From Mucilaginibacter saanensis (GTDB lineage: Bacteria > Bacteroidota > Bacteroidia > Sphingobacteriales > Sphingobacteriaceae): 64,000 nt of DNA. Below, piece after piece: positions 37,179 to 45,659 of the stretch. Numbering within the stretch: the stretch's first letter is position 1; the number at the start of each line of letters is the position of its first letter. The position numbers were made by a program, and so were the translations under genes. Location of the stretch: positions 62,001-126,000 of the forward strand of contig NZ_JACHBZ010000003.1 of NCBI RefSeq assembly GCF_014200575.1. The letters are read 5' to 3'. The notes beneath the pieces are model-generated. The model saw only the letters and a program-made list of their open reading frames with translations. It was not told where the DNA came from and did not search any database.

Positions 37179-40100
37179 TTATTGGCGCATCAGGGTAACT
37201 CCCATCAAACCTATTACCACATCGTTTGCTAATGTTTTTAATTGTATGCTCTTTAATTGTTTTTTACCATCAAGCGGTAAATCAAGAACAGTGCCCGCAC
37301 CACCGTCAATACCTTTGTTGGTATAGCCTTTGATAGTGATGTACTGTTGATAATCAGTGGTTATCTCGCCGGTTTTAAAATATACCCGCAACGGCTTTGG
37401 AGCACCTGTTTTAAAGGCAAAACCGTCGTAATCATCATCCTGTTCTATAGGCCACCAATTTTCAGGATTTTTAATATTTAAAATGGCATTTGTACCGTCA
37501 TTGTAACTAATTGTTACCACGGCATTTGTAATGCGCGATTGCATAGGATTGGTTGAACCCGCCATAAGCAAATAAGCATGCACCGCGTTGCCTGTTAACG
37601 GAATGTTTACTTCATTCGGGTAGTTATCCCAGCGTGATGTGAACAGGATATTTTTACTATCATCAACCGGAGTGATAAAAGGTATTTGATTGGGCAACTT
37701 AAAAACCCCATTGTTTTTGCTGGCTGCTTTTTTTAAACCGCTGTTGTCAATATTTGCTGTAATAAGTGGATATGCCCAATTGCCTATCCCCTGCCAGGGT
37801 AATTGAAGAGTAGGTGATTTTGGTCGCGGGGAAAGGTATTTATTTAAGAAAATTTGCTTAAGCTTATCATTAAAGTAGGCAGATAGATTAACCGTTTCAG
37901 GTTTCCAATCTGGCGACTTATTAATATTCCAATTTATCAATGTGGTATCCAAGATATTTCGCCCGTCTGATAAACGGATGTGATTACTGCCTGGTACCAG
38001 GTTAAAAGCAGGAATAGTTACATGAGCAGATTTGCCTTTGGGTTTAATAATAATATCGGAATGATAGGCCGTTTTTAGTTCAGGATTGACGGTGACAGTT
38101 ATATACCTCTCTGAACCGTTGTTTATTACTTTAAAGCCAAGCTCATTACTATTTTGTAGTGTATCGGCAATTATCGTAAAGGATTTGGTGATTTTTATGT
38201 TTACAGGCTGCCACCAGTTAAAGCTACCTTGCTTTAACTGCACGAAAAAGGTATGATTACCTGTTGAACTGCTCAGTATTGCCATTATGTTTTTCCCTTT
38301 AATAATCGCGTGTGCTAATATCTGCTGCGGATCATTAATATTGATAACCTGCGCCTTATCAAACCTATGGGTTAGCGTACTATTGATGCCATAGCTGGTT
38401 TCTGCACATTCAGTTTGCGGTTTTACCTCGCCCCACGTTATCTTTATTTTCCAGATACTTTGTTTACCAGCTATTATTTGTAAAACAGGGTTACCAACGG
38501 CACTGGGAACTGCCGTCCATTTTGCTGGGCGGCCATTTACGGTTACCGATTGAACGGAAACCGACCTTGCGAGTATCTGGAATTTAAGTACCGGGACTTT
38601 ATTAAAGGCTGGTTTAATGGTATAAGTATCCGTCTGCCCAACATGTTTATAGTCAAATTTAATGTCAGGCACTGATAATGAAGCATAATTCCATTGTTGC
38701 GGCAGCCCAGGTTTAATAGTTAGCGTGTCCTTTAACAGATCGGGCTTGATGCCGAATAATCCCTCCACCAATGAGCGGGCTGCCATCCCTATTGGATCGG
38801 CAAAATCACGATACAGTTCACCTCTGTGAACATCATAAAACGAGATCTGTTGAAAATTACCAGGACTGGTACCCAGATACATACTTTCCAATATCGCACT
38901 TTTCCATAACGTAAAGGCATTTTCCTGCTGATTGCCCTGCCAGTATGCCAAAGCCATATGCAGGTTTTCGGCCATTACCACGTTATTTAACGACCAATCA
39001 TAAGGCAGCCAATTGGTAGTTGACAGTAAATAATTATTACCTGATAAGCCTTTGGCTATAACCGGAATATGTGGTATCTCGGTATCCACATAACGTAAAG
39101 CCTGATAGGCTTGAAAGGTATCCGGTATTTCAGAATCAATAGCATGATAAATTGTCCACAAACCTGCAGATGGATGTAATAAGCGCAGCCCCAGCAAATC
39201 CTGGTACTCTGCATAATTGCCTGTTCCTCGTATCCATAATGTTTTATTAATGGCTGTCACTATTTTATCAGCCTCCTGCCGGTAAGGTTCAGGATCTTCA
39301 CCAATAAGCTGTGCCAGATACACCGCAGCTTTATTTGCCCGGTAATTATAAGCCGATGTATGCGTTACCCCGCCACCGCTATACTGCAAAGCATCACTTG
39401 CCCAAATGGCACAATAAGCATCGTATAAACCGTCGCCGTCTGCATCAAAATTTCGTTTTTCCCAGGCCAGGTGCCGCTGAATGAGCGGCCACATTTTTTT
39501 AACTTCATTTAGGTCCCCCGTCCACTTGAAATGATTAAGCAATGCATCTATATACACCAAATTCATATCGTAATGATGAGGACGAATATCGCCGCCGGGA
39601 TTACGGCTGATATAACCACTGCTAAACATGGCTGTACCCAGTTTTTCAAGCTGACGGGCTATGTGCAGAGCTGTATCTGCTATAACTGGCCCGGATGTTG
39701 GTTCTGTAATTTGTGATAGGGCGTAGCTACTAAAATGCGACCGGGCACGGTCATGCCAGCCTAAAGGATCGGCAACATAAGGCCCGCGCCATGCCGGGAG
39801 GCGCATACGCCAGGCTACCGCACCATGCAGATACGAAGGGCTTTCCCAAATACCATCGGCGGCAACACTTAGCGCACCACCAAGTGTATTGATATAAGGA
39901 TCGGGGGTACTGACAACAACCCGTGAGGCTAATTTTTTTATGTAGGCTGCGGCCTCATTAAACAGCAATTCGGGGTTGCTATGCTCAAAAGGCTTTCCGT
40001 TCTGGATTGCCCAAAATATATTTTCATCTTTATTACCATTTACCAAACCGGCTATCGCCGGTTTATCGACTGCATTAGAGTTCAGCATTATTAATGGCGA

Positions 40101-40904
40101 ACTTTGCTCATTTGCGCTAACCAGATGAACATTAGCGCAGGCTGGGTAAATACCATATAACACATTTTTGGCTACGACTTCTTTTTTTTGCTCATCTGAC
40201 TTAACCTGACCATTTTCATAACGTCCGGCTTCACTTAAACTTTTACCGTTAAAGTTCAAAGTAAAATGGCCTTCAGTAATTTTGAAATCATTTCCCTTGC
40301 AGTAATCAGGCTGCATTTCAAAGCCTGATTCAGGATCGGCACCTATATCACCATCTCTTGAAAACTTTTTGCCCGTGGCGCCGCCAAATGCCCAAAATAG
40401 CCTTACCTGTTTACCGGTATTTGAAAACCTCGCCTTAATTAGCATATTTTCGGCAGATGAACCTGCCAGTACTTCTATATCCAGTACACCATTTTTACCT
40501 AAAAGCGCATCTTTAATTTTATAGATCATGCTACCGGGCCGATAGCGGGCTTTAATAAATCCGGCATTAATAAGCCATTTACTTTGGTCGCCGTTGATCA
40601 ACCCCATTTTAAGATTCCCTCCCATTCCTGGCAGGTACAGAGCAAACTCAGGCAGGTCACCAGCCTCAACCCTGAAAGCGGTATTGGTGCCGTAAAGCGC
40701 CCTGTTAAAACGATGCCTGCCATTAACGATCACAAAATCCCGTCCGTCAGGATGATAGCGCAGTTCCCGTTTAACATGGTGCCATAAACGGCTATCTGAT
40801 TGCGCATAGCCTTTTTTAGCAAGCAATTGCAAAGCTCCGGAAATTAAACAAACCCATAATACAAAGCCGGAAAAAGCTTTGATTTTAAAAGCTACTCGAT
40901 CCAT
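37179..40904 (-). CDS. DUF4450 family protein, putative (alpha/alpha)6 glycosidase
   Basis: A very large (1241 aa) secreted protein of unproven function. The N-terminal part (residues about 40-330) matches what I recall of DUF4450: HVKRELRYHPDGRDFVIVNG, RALYGTNTAFRVEAGDLPEF. The middle part (about 330-800) looks like a six-hairpin barrel with WRMRLPAWRGPYVADPLGWH, AIWASDALQYSGGGVTHTSA and DWSLNNVVMAENLHMALAYW. The rest is beta-rich. The Asp/Glu residues of the barrel are catalytic candidates. It is a single-gene unit under promoter D, transcribed divergently from a GntR regulator. An exo-hydrolase for a pectin backbone or side chain is the best guess. Confidence 0.7.
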   Translation of the reverse strand: MDRVAFKIKAFSGFVLWVCLISGALQLLAKKGYAQSDSRLWHHVKRELRYHPDGRDFVIVNGRHRFNRALYGTNTAFRVEAGDLPEFALYLPGMGGNLKMGLINGDQSKWLINAGFIKARYRPGSMIYKIKDALLGKNGVLDIEVLAGSSAENMLIKARFSNTGKQVRLFWAFGGATGKKFSRDGDIGADPESGFEMQPDYCKGNDFKITEGHFTLNFNGKSLSEAGRYENGQVKSDEQKKEVVAKNVLYGIYPACANVHLVSANEQSSPLIMLNSNAVDKPAIAGLVNGNKDENIFWAIQNGKPFEHSNPELLFNEAAAYIKKLASRVVVSTPDPYINTLGGALSVAADGIWESPSYLHGAVAWRMRLPAWRGPYVADPLGWHDRARSHFSSYALSQITEPTSGPVIADTALHIARQLEKLGTAMFSSGYISRNPGGDIRPHHYDMNLVYIDALLNHFKWTGDLNEVKKMWPLIQRHLAWEKRNFDADGDGLYDAYCAIWASDALQYSGGGVTHTSAYNYRANKAAVYLAQLIGEDPEPYRQEADKIVTAINKTLWIRGTGNYAEYQDLLGLRLLHPSAGLWTIYHAIDSEIPDTFQAYQALRYVDTEIPHIPVIAKGLSGNNYLLSTTNWLPYDWSLNNVVMAENLHMALAYWQGNQQENAFTLWKSAILESMYLGTSPGNFQQISFYDVHRGELYRDFADPIGMAARSLVEGLFGIKPDLLKDTLTIKPGLPQQWNYASLSVPDIKFDYKHVGQTDTYTIKPAFNKVPVLKFQILARSVSVQSVTVNGRPAKWTAVPSAVGNPVLQIIAGKQSIWKIKITWGEVKPQTECAETSYGINSTLTHRFDKAQVININDPQQILAHAIIKGKNIMAILSSSTGNHTFFVQLKQGSFNWWQPVNIKITKSFTIIADTLQNSNELGFKVINNGSERYITVTVNPELKTAYHSDIIIKPKGKSAHVTIPAFNLVPGSNHIRLSDGRNILDTTLINWNINKSPDWKPETVNLSAYFNDKLKQIFLNKYLSPRPKSPTLQLPWQGIGNWAYPLITANIDNSGLKKAASKNNGVFKLPNQIPFITPVDDSKNILFTSRWDNYPNEVNIPLTGNAVHAYLLMAGSTNPMQSRITNAVVTISYNDGTNAILNIKNPENWWPIEQDDDYDGFAFKTGAPKPLRVYFKTGEITTDYQQYITIKGYTNKGIDGGAGTVLDLPLDGKKQLKSIQLKTLANDVVIGLMGVTLMRQ

Positions 40905-40997
40905 AAATAAATATCAAGAAAAGATTAACTGCGGTAATTGGCTAATTATCTGTATTATTTTCGACTGGTTTGTGTCTGAAAATAATACAGATGTGTT

Positions 40998-41045
40998 TTG
41001 TAAAATAAGCCCGTTTTTATTAAACAACCATCCTGTAGCGTCATG
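40998..41045 (-). promoter_or_regulatory. PUL1 promoter D: tandem repeat plus -7 box (DUF4450 gene)
   Basis: On the minus strand CATGACGC-TA-CAGGATGG covers 41045-41028, with one mismatch in the first copy, and TTATTTTACAA covers 41008-40998. It lies in the divergent region between the DUF4450 gene and a GntR regulator, 80 bp from the regulator's start codon. Confidence 0.65.
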
Positions 41046-41125
41046 ATTAACGGGCGAAAAATTATAACTTAGCCTATGTGAACTTGTTTTAGATCTATAA
41101 ACGGTTTCCTCCTTAATGATGAGTT

Positions 41126-42157
41126 ATGAAGTCTTCACGATTATTAGAATACATATATATTGATTACTATTCGTCTACACCAAAATATATACAGTTAGCT
41201 AACTCCATTATTAAAAGTGTGCGTGAGGGAAAGCTGCTTATTAACGAAACACTGCCGTCTATAAATGAATTAAATATACATTTTGAAATATCACGTGATA
41301 CTGCCGAAAAAGCATACAAACATTTAAAAGCAATTGGCCTGCTTGGTTCGGTACCGGGCAAAGGATATTACCTTAAAAATACAGAAGCGGGCCAGCAGTA
41401 TAAGGTATTTTTAATTTTTAACAAGTTAAGTACCCATAAAAAATTAGTATACGACGCTATTGTTGACGGACTTGGCCACGAGGCGGCCATTGACTTTTAT
41501 ATTTACAATAATGATTTTGAGTTTTTCAAAAAACTGCTTCAAAACAAAAGTGCGGATTATACGCATTATGTAATTCTCCCTCATTTTATGGATGGCGGCG
41601 AAAATGTACATGATATCATCAATACCCTGCCTAAAGAAAAACTGATTATACTTGACAAACTTGTGCCCGGCATCAAGGGAGATTTTGCGGCGGTATATGA
41701 AAACTTTGAAAAAGATATTTTTAAAGCACTGGAAGAAGCTGTACCGCAGCTTAGCAGGTATCATACGTTAAAAATCATTTTCCCTGAATACACTTATTTC
41801 CCCGGCGAAATTCTGAAAGGTTTTTTTAGTTTCTGTATTCAATATGCTTTTACCTATAAGGTAGTTCATGATATACAAAAAGAACCTATAAACGAGGGCG
41901 AGGTTTTTATTAATCTGATGGAAAATGACCTCGTAGTTTTAATTGAACGGATACTCGCCACCAAATTACAGATTGGTAATGATGTAGGCGTAATCTCCTA
42001 TAACGAAACACCACTAAAGAAAATAATTTTAAACGGCCTAACTACTATATCAACTGATTTTGAAAAGATGGGGCAAATGACCGCCCAAATTATAAAAGAT
42101 GGTAGTACGGGCCGATATGAAGTACCTTTTTACTTAACCCTCAGGTCATCATTGTAA
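41126..42157 (+). CDS. GntR-family regulator with LacI-type effector domain (AraR-like)
   Basis: A 343-aa regulator. Residues about 1-80 are a GntR winged helix (YIQLANSIIKSVREGKLL, LPSINELNIHFEISRDTAEK, LGSVPGKGYYL). Residues about 95-343 are a periplasmic-binding-protein-like sensor (YKVFLIFNKLSTHKKLVYDA, GVISYNETPLKKI). This combination is known from AraR of Bacillus, a sugar-responsive regulator. It diverges from the DUF4450 gene across promoter D, so it is the prime candidate to recognise the PUL1 repeat. It ends 20 nt from the stop of a convergent paralogue. Confidence 0.92.
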   Translation: MKSSRLLEYIYIDYYSSTPKYIQLANSIIKSVREGKLLINETLPSINELNIHFEISRDTAEKAYKHLKAIGLLGSVPGKGYYLKNTEAGQQYKVFLIFNKLSTHKKLVYDAIVDGLGHEAAIDFYIYNNDFEFFKKLLQNKSADYTHYVILPHFMDGGENVHDIINTLPKEKLIILDKLVPGIKGDFAAVYENFEKDIFKALEEAVPQLSRYHTLKIIFPEYTYFPGEILKGFFSFCIQYAFTYKVVHDIQKEPINEGEVFINLMENDLVVLIERILATKLQIGNDVGVISYNETPLKKIILNGLTTISTDFEKMGQMTAQIIKDGSTGRYEVPFYLTLRSSL

Positions 42158-42177
42158 AGAGCCCGATGCTATAAATT

Positions 42178-43209
42178 TTATAGTGATTTCCTGATGATGA
42201 TCTTAAAATCATTTTTAATCACAGCGGTTTTATGCTGGAGCATCAACTCTGCCGTTTTTCGGCCCATCTCTTCAAAATCGGTGGAGATCACGGTTATATC
42301 CAGTAATTCTTTAAATACAGTTTCATTAAATGAGATGATACCGATGTCTTTCCCCAACTTATTACCGGTAATTCTAACACCTTTGATCAGGTCGGCCAGA
42401 TCGTTCTCGGCAAGTACAATATAAACAGTTCCTTTTTTAATTTCATCCAACTTAATGGAGGGCAGAACTTCAAACCCTTTATTTTTCTCCTCACAAAACT
42501 GGGCAACCCCATCCTTGATTTCGGGTGGATGATGACGATCAACGGGATATATAATAGTCACTTTTCCATATTTTTCTATTTGGGTAGTCACTGCAATCAG
42601 CGCCCCATAAATATCATTCCTAAAATCCTGAAATACTGCCGAACGCCGGTTTAATTGAGGAACATCTTTATCCAGCAATATTAATTGGTCAATGGGAATC
42701 TTTTTCAGAATATTTAAATAATCCTGCTCATCGGCATAATCAAAAAAATGCGGCATTACTACGTAATAGTGATAATTTCCCAAATTAGCTTCGATACTTT
42801 CCTCAAGTAATGCGGGATTATAATGATGAATATGAAGATCTACTTTACCCCTATCTCCCAGGGTATCTACAAGAGAATCATATACGGTTTTCTTATACGA
42901 ACTCAATTTATTAAACAATAGCAACACCTTTATCCGTACATCCGGTTTGCCGATTACAAAATACCCTTTCCCCGAAACCGAATGAATATAACCGTCCTGC
43001 TTCAATTTATTATAGGCCTTTTCAACGGTGTCTCTGGCTACTCCATGTTGCTTACTATAAATAGTTATGGATAATAGCTTTTCATTTTTAGGATAAATGC
43101 CTTTATCTATATCCTTTTTAACGGAGTTAGCTACTTGCTCTACCAGCGACTTCATTCCATAATTAGCCCTTTTTTTTGTTGCCATTTTATTATTTGTATC
43201 AGGTGCCAT
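42178..43209 (-). CDS. GntR-family regulator with LacI-type effector domain, paralogue
   Basis: Same length (343 aa) and architecture as the convergent neighbour: winged helix (LVEQVANSVKKDIDKGIYPK, KQHGVARDTVEKAYNKLKQD, HSVSGKGYFVIG) and sensor domain (VLLLFNKLSSYKKTVYDSLV, DIGIISFNETVFKELL). The first eight codons may not be used, since ATG at 43185 (MATKKRANYG) is an equally good start. The paralogue probably controls the adjacent genes or itself through repeats at 43176-43293. Its effector is unknown. Confidence 0.92.
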   Translation of the reverse strand: MAPDTNNKMATKKRANYGMKSLVEQVANSVKKDIDKGIYPKNEKLLSITIYSKQHGVARDTVEKAYNKLKQDGYIHSVSGKGYFVIGKPDVRIKVLLLFNKLSSYKKTVYDSLVDTLGDRGKVDLHIHHYNPALLEESIEANLGNYHYYVVMPHFFDYADEQDYLNILKKIPIDQLILLDKDVPQLNRRSAVFQDFRNDIYGALIAVTTQIEKYGKVTIIYPVDRHHPPEIKDGVAQFCEEKNKGFEVLPSIKLDEIKKGTVYIVLAENDLADLIKGVRITGNKLGKDIGIISFNETVFKELLDITVISTDFEEMGRKTAELMLQHKTAVIKNDFKIIIRKSL

Positions 43210-43293
43210 ATTTGAAAAAAATATAGAATAGGGTCAATATTATAAAAAAAAATGATGGCAACAATAGGAATGCTTAAGGTTTAATGGCAACAA
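43176..43293. promoter_or_regulatory. ATGGCAACAA repeats around the GntR paralogue start
   Basis: ATGGCAACAA occurs on the plus strand at 43255-43264 and 43284-43293, 29 bp apart. It also occurs on the minus strand at 43185-43176, covering the alternative start codon. Three 10-bp copies within 120 bp suggest operator half-sites for autoregulation, although the one over the start codon may be chance coding sequence. Confidence 0.45.
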
Positions 43294-43309
43294 GATACTA
43301 TTTAAAAAG

Positions 43310-43341
43310 AAAGCCGCCCGTATTTATTTACTGACGGCTTT
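43310..43341 (-). terminator. Putative terminator after the DUF2264 gene
   Basis: AAAGCCG (43310-43316) pairs with CGGCTTT (43335-43341) around an 18-nt loop. It follows the minus-strand stop at 43437 by about 95 nt and would end PUL2. The stem is short. Confidence 0.5.
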
Positions 43342-43436
43342 TTGTTCATGATCTTAAACAGATTAGTTATCTAAAAGTATGACTATCTGTTAAACAGTAC
43401 CTTATATTTAATTTTATTCTATTTTCAGCATAATCT

Positions 43437-44666
43437 TTATTTCAAATCCAGTGCGTGGTCGCCTTTTACGTCGCTCCCGCTCCATATTTTAATCTCTGTC
43501 CATGGTAATGGCGCACCACTCCAAAAATCATCAGTTTGGGGCAAACCGAGCGGCAGGAAAACATTGGTACAAATGTACAGGCTGCCAGTAGTATTGTAAA
43601 AATCAGCCAGTCCGGGTTGCTTTCCATAAAGACCAATATTAAGCCATCCATCACTGGTAAATGTAGAAGGCGATTCCAGCGTTTTTTTGATCACCGCAGT
43701 TAACGCACACCTGATTTGAGCAGGAGGTAATGATGCCGGTAACTGTTGCTGATAAGCCATGTTAGCCAAATGATGAAAAACTCCGGCACGATAAACAATG
43801 GAACGGCCGGTTGCCGGGTAACTACCGTCAGCACCGATCAACCGCTCCAAAATCTCGGCGTAGCGTTGACCGATGGCTTTAACCCGCTGCTTTTCGTTCA
43901 GGTACTTTTTCCTTTTATCATCCTGCACCTGTAAAATCACACTTAAATTAGGTTGAATAACAATGCTGTTATAATAATCAAAATGAAAATCCATCCCGTC
44001 AGAGTACATACCATCGCCAACATACCAATGCTGGGTAAATTCCCGAATAGCATATTCGGTACGCACGGGGTCGTCGCCCAAATCATATTTGCAAAAAAAT
44101 GCTTCGATCATGCCGGTGAATAAAATCCAATTGCTGTAAACCGGCACTGTTCCCCGGGTTATTTTAAGCGCATCTACCACCTGTTGCTGAACATGCTTAT
44201 CCAGATGCTCCCAAAGCCAGGGGCTTCTGATTAAGGCTAACGCCAGGTAAGAGGCATCAACCAAAGGCTGCCCACCGTTCCATTGTAAATAATCCTTAGC
44301 TTGCGGATCTACCGCATTTGCAATAGCTTTTAACGACCATTCGCGGTATTGATTACGCAATTTAATCTCCGCCGCATCTCCCCCTTCAAGGTTAATCCAG
44401 GGTGCGATACCACTTAAGGTACGGGCAAATGCCTCAAGATAAGCCACTTTTGATCTGCTCTCTTTATTATCAATTCGGTCAGACAACATTACCGGCATAC
44501 GCTCCTTTAACTTATCCTGTGCCAGATTTGACATTACCGGTCGCGAAATCTTGTCCATATAGCTCAGCCAAAGCTTCCTGTCAGCCACTCCGGTTGATGG
44601 TTTATCCTGAGCATGGGAATACAATATTGTTGGCAGGCTCAACAACAATAAAAATATCTTTTTCAT
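43437..44666 (-). CDS. DUF2264 protein, GH154-like putative beta-glucuronidase
   Basis: A secreted (signal peptide about 1-19, ending SHAQ) 409-aa (alpha/alpha)-barrel protein. Family blocks are KVAYLEAFARTLSGIAPWIN, LVDASYLALALIRSP, NWILFTGMIEAFF, DGMYSDGMDFHFDYYNS and IGADGSYPATGRSIVYR. From memory DUF2264 corresponds to CAZy GH154, whose founder from a Bacteroides arabinogalactan locus removes glucuronate. That link needs checking. It is the last gene of PUL2, 21 nt after a broken GH43 gene and near GH88, in keeping with a glucuronate-containing substrate. Confidence 0.78.
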   Translation of the reverse strand: MKKIFLLLLSLPTILYSHAQDKPSTGVADRKLWLSYMDKISRPVMSNLAQDKLKERMPVMLSDRIDNKESRSKVAYLEAFARTLSGIAPWINLEGGDAAEIKLRNQYREWSLKAIANAVDPQAKDYLQWNGGQPLVDASYLALALIRSPWLWEHLDKHVQQQVVDALKITRGTVPVYSNWILFTGMIEAFFCKYDLGDDPVRTEYAIREFTQHWYVGDGMYSDGMDFHFDYYNSIVIQPNLSVILQVQDDKRKKYLNEKQRVKAIGQRYAEILERLIGADGSYPATGRSIVYRAGVFHHLANMAYQQQLPASLPPAQIRCALTAVIKKTLESPSTFTSDGWLNIGLYGKQPGLADFYNTTGSLYICTNVFLPLGLPQTDDFWSGAPLPWTEIKIWSGSDVKGDHALDLK

Positions 44667-44687
44667 AAATAACTAATTTATAGATAA

Positions 44688-45658
44688 TTACCTGGAAATT
44701 TTAACTGGTTGTACTTTTTCAAAAACATCAACAGGCAAAATGTTTCCCTGTTCATCAAACCGCATACGCGAAATGCAGGTTTCCCGGTTATATCCGTTTC
44801 CATCAGGTATTTTAAACCGATGATAAGCTATATACCATTCGTCTTTACCGGGTATTTGAATAACAGAATGATGGCCTGCTCCTTTAACCACTCCCTTACC
44901 CTTCAGAACCGGATAACCTTCTGCCTTTTTGAATGGCCCCAAAGGTGATGTCTAGGTGGCATAAGCTATGGAATAGCGCGGATCGCGGGTATCGTATTCA
45001 GACCACATTAAATAATAAATTCCTTTTCGTTTAATTACAAATGGCCCTTCGTTATAACCAGGTGGCTTAAAGGATATAATTTTTGAAGTATCAACCGATA
45101 TCATGTCATTATTCAACTTTACTATATTGCACTGCCCCTGTCCCCAATATAAATAAGCGGCTCCGTCGTCATCTACAAAAACCATAGGATCAATCATTTG
45201 CCCACGTTTGGTTCCTTTCTCAATCAAAGGTTTATTTAAAGGATCTTTGAAAGGCCCGGTAGGTTTATTGCTCACGGCCACACCATGTTGACATTGGCCG
45301 TATAGTAGTAGTAATATTTATTGTTTTTTACAGCAATGGTAGGTGCCCAGGCACGATCTTTAGCCCAGCTCAAATCACGGGGCAGATCTAATATTACACC
45401 TTCATTTTTCCAATTCACCAAATTATCTGATGACCAGCATGTAAAACTGGTTGATAACCACCCTTCGGTACCATCGGTTGTGGGATAGATATAAAACTTT
45501 TTACCAAAAACAGCAATATTCGGGTCAGCATAAACGCCATTCAATACAGCCTTTGGACCGTGTAAAGTATCACTAACCTGCGCTTTTAAAGGTAAAGCGG
45601 TTACCCCTATAAGTGCCATACCAATTAATAGCTGCCAACTGATCTTGTTTTTGTTCAT
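44688..45658 (-). pseudogene. GH43 glycosidase gene broken by a frameshift and an in-frame stop
   Basis: Three fragments on one strand together form a single GH43 protein of about 320 aa. Fragment 1 (45658-45272) has the signal peptide and base Asp motif YADPNI, then leaves frame at VNMVWP. Fragment 2 (45281-44952) continues with VAVSNKPTGPF, IDPMVFVDDDG and YNEGPFVIK. One base is missing near 45285: AAC-ATN-GGT-GTG would read NIGVAVS. Fragment 3 (44942-44688) is in frame with fragment 2 but separated by TAG at 44954-44952 (YAT-stop-TSPLGPF). Neither lesion lies in a homopolymer. It sits 1 nt after GH88. A gene recently lost in this strain, or two assembly errors, would both explain it. Confidence 0.85.
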
Positions 45659-45659
45659 C

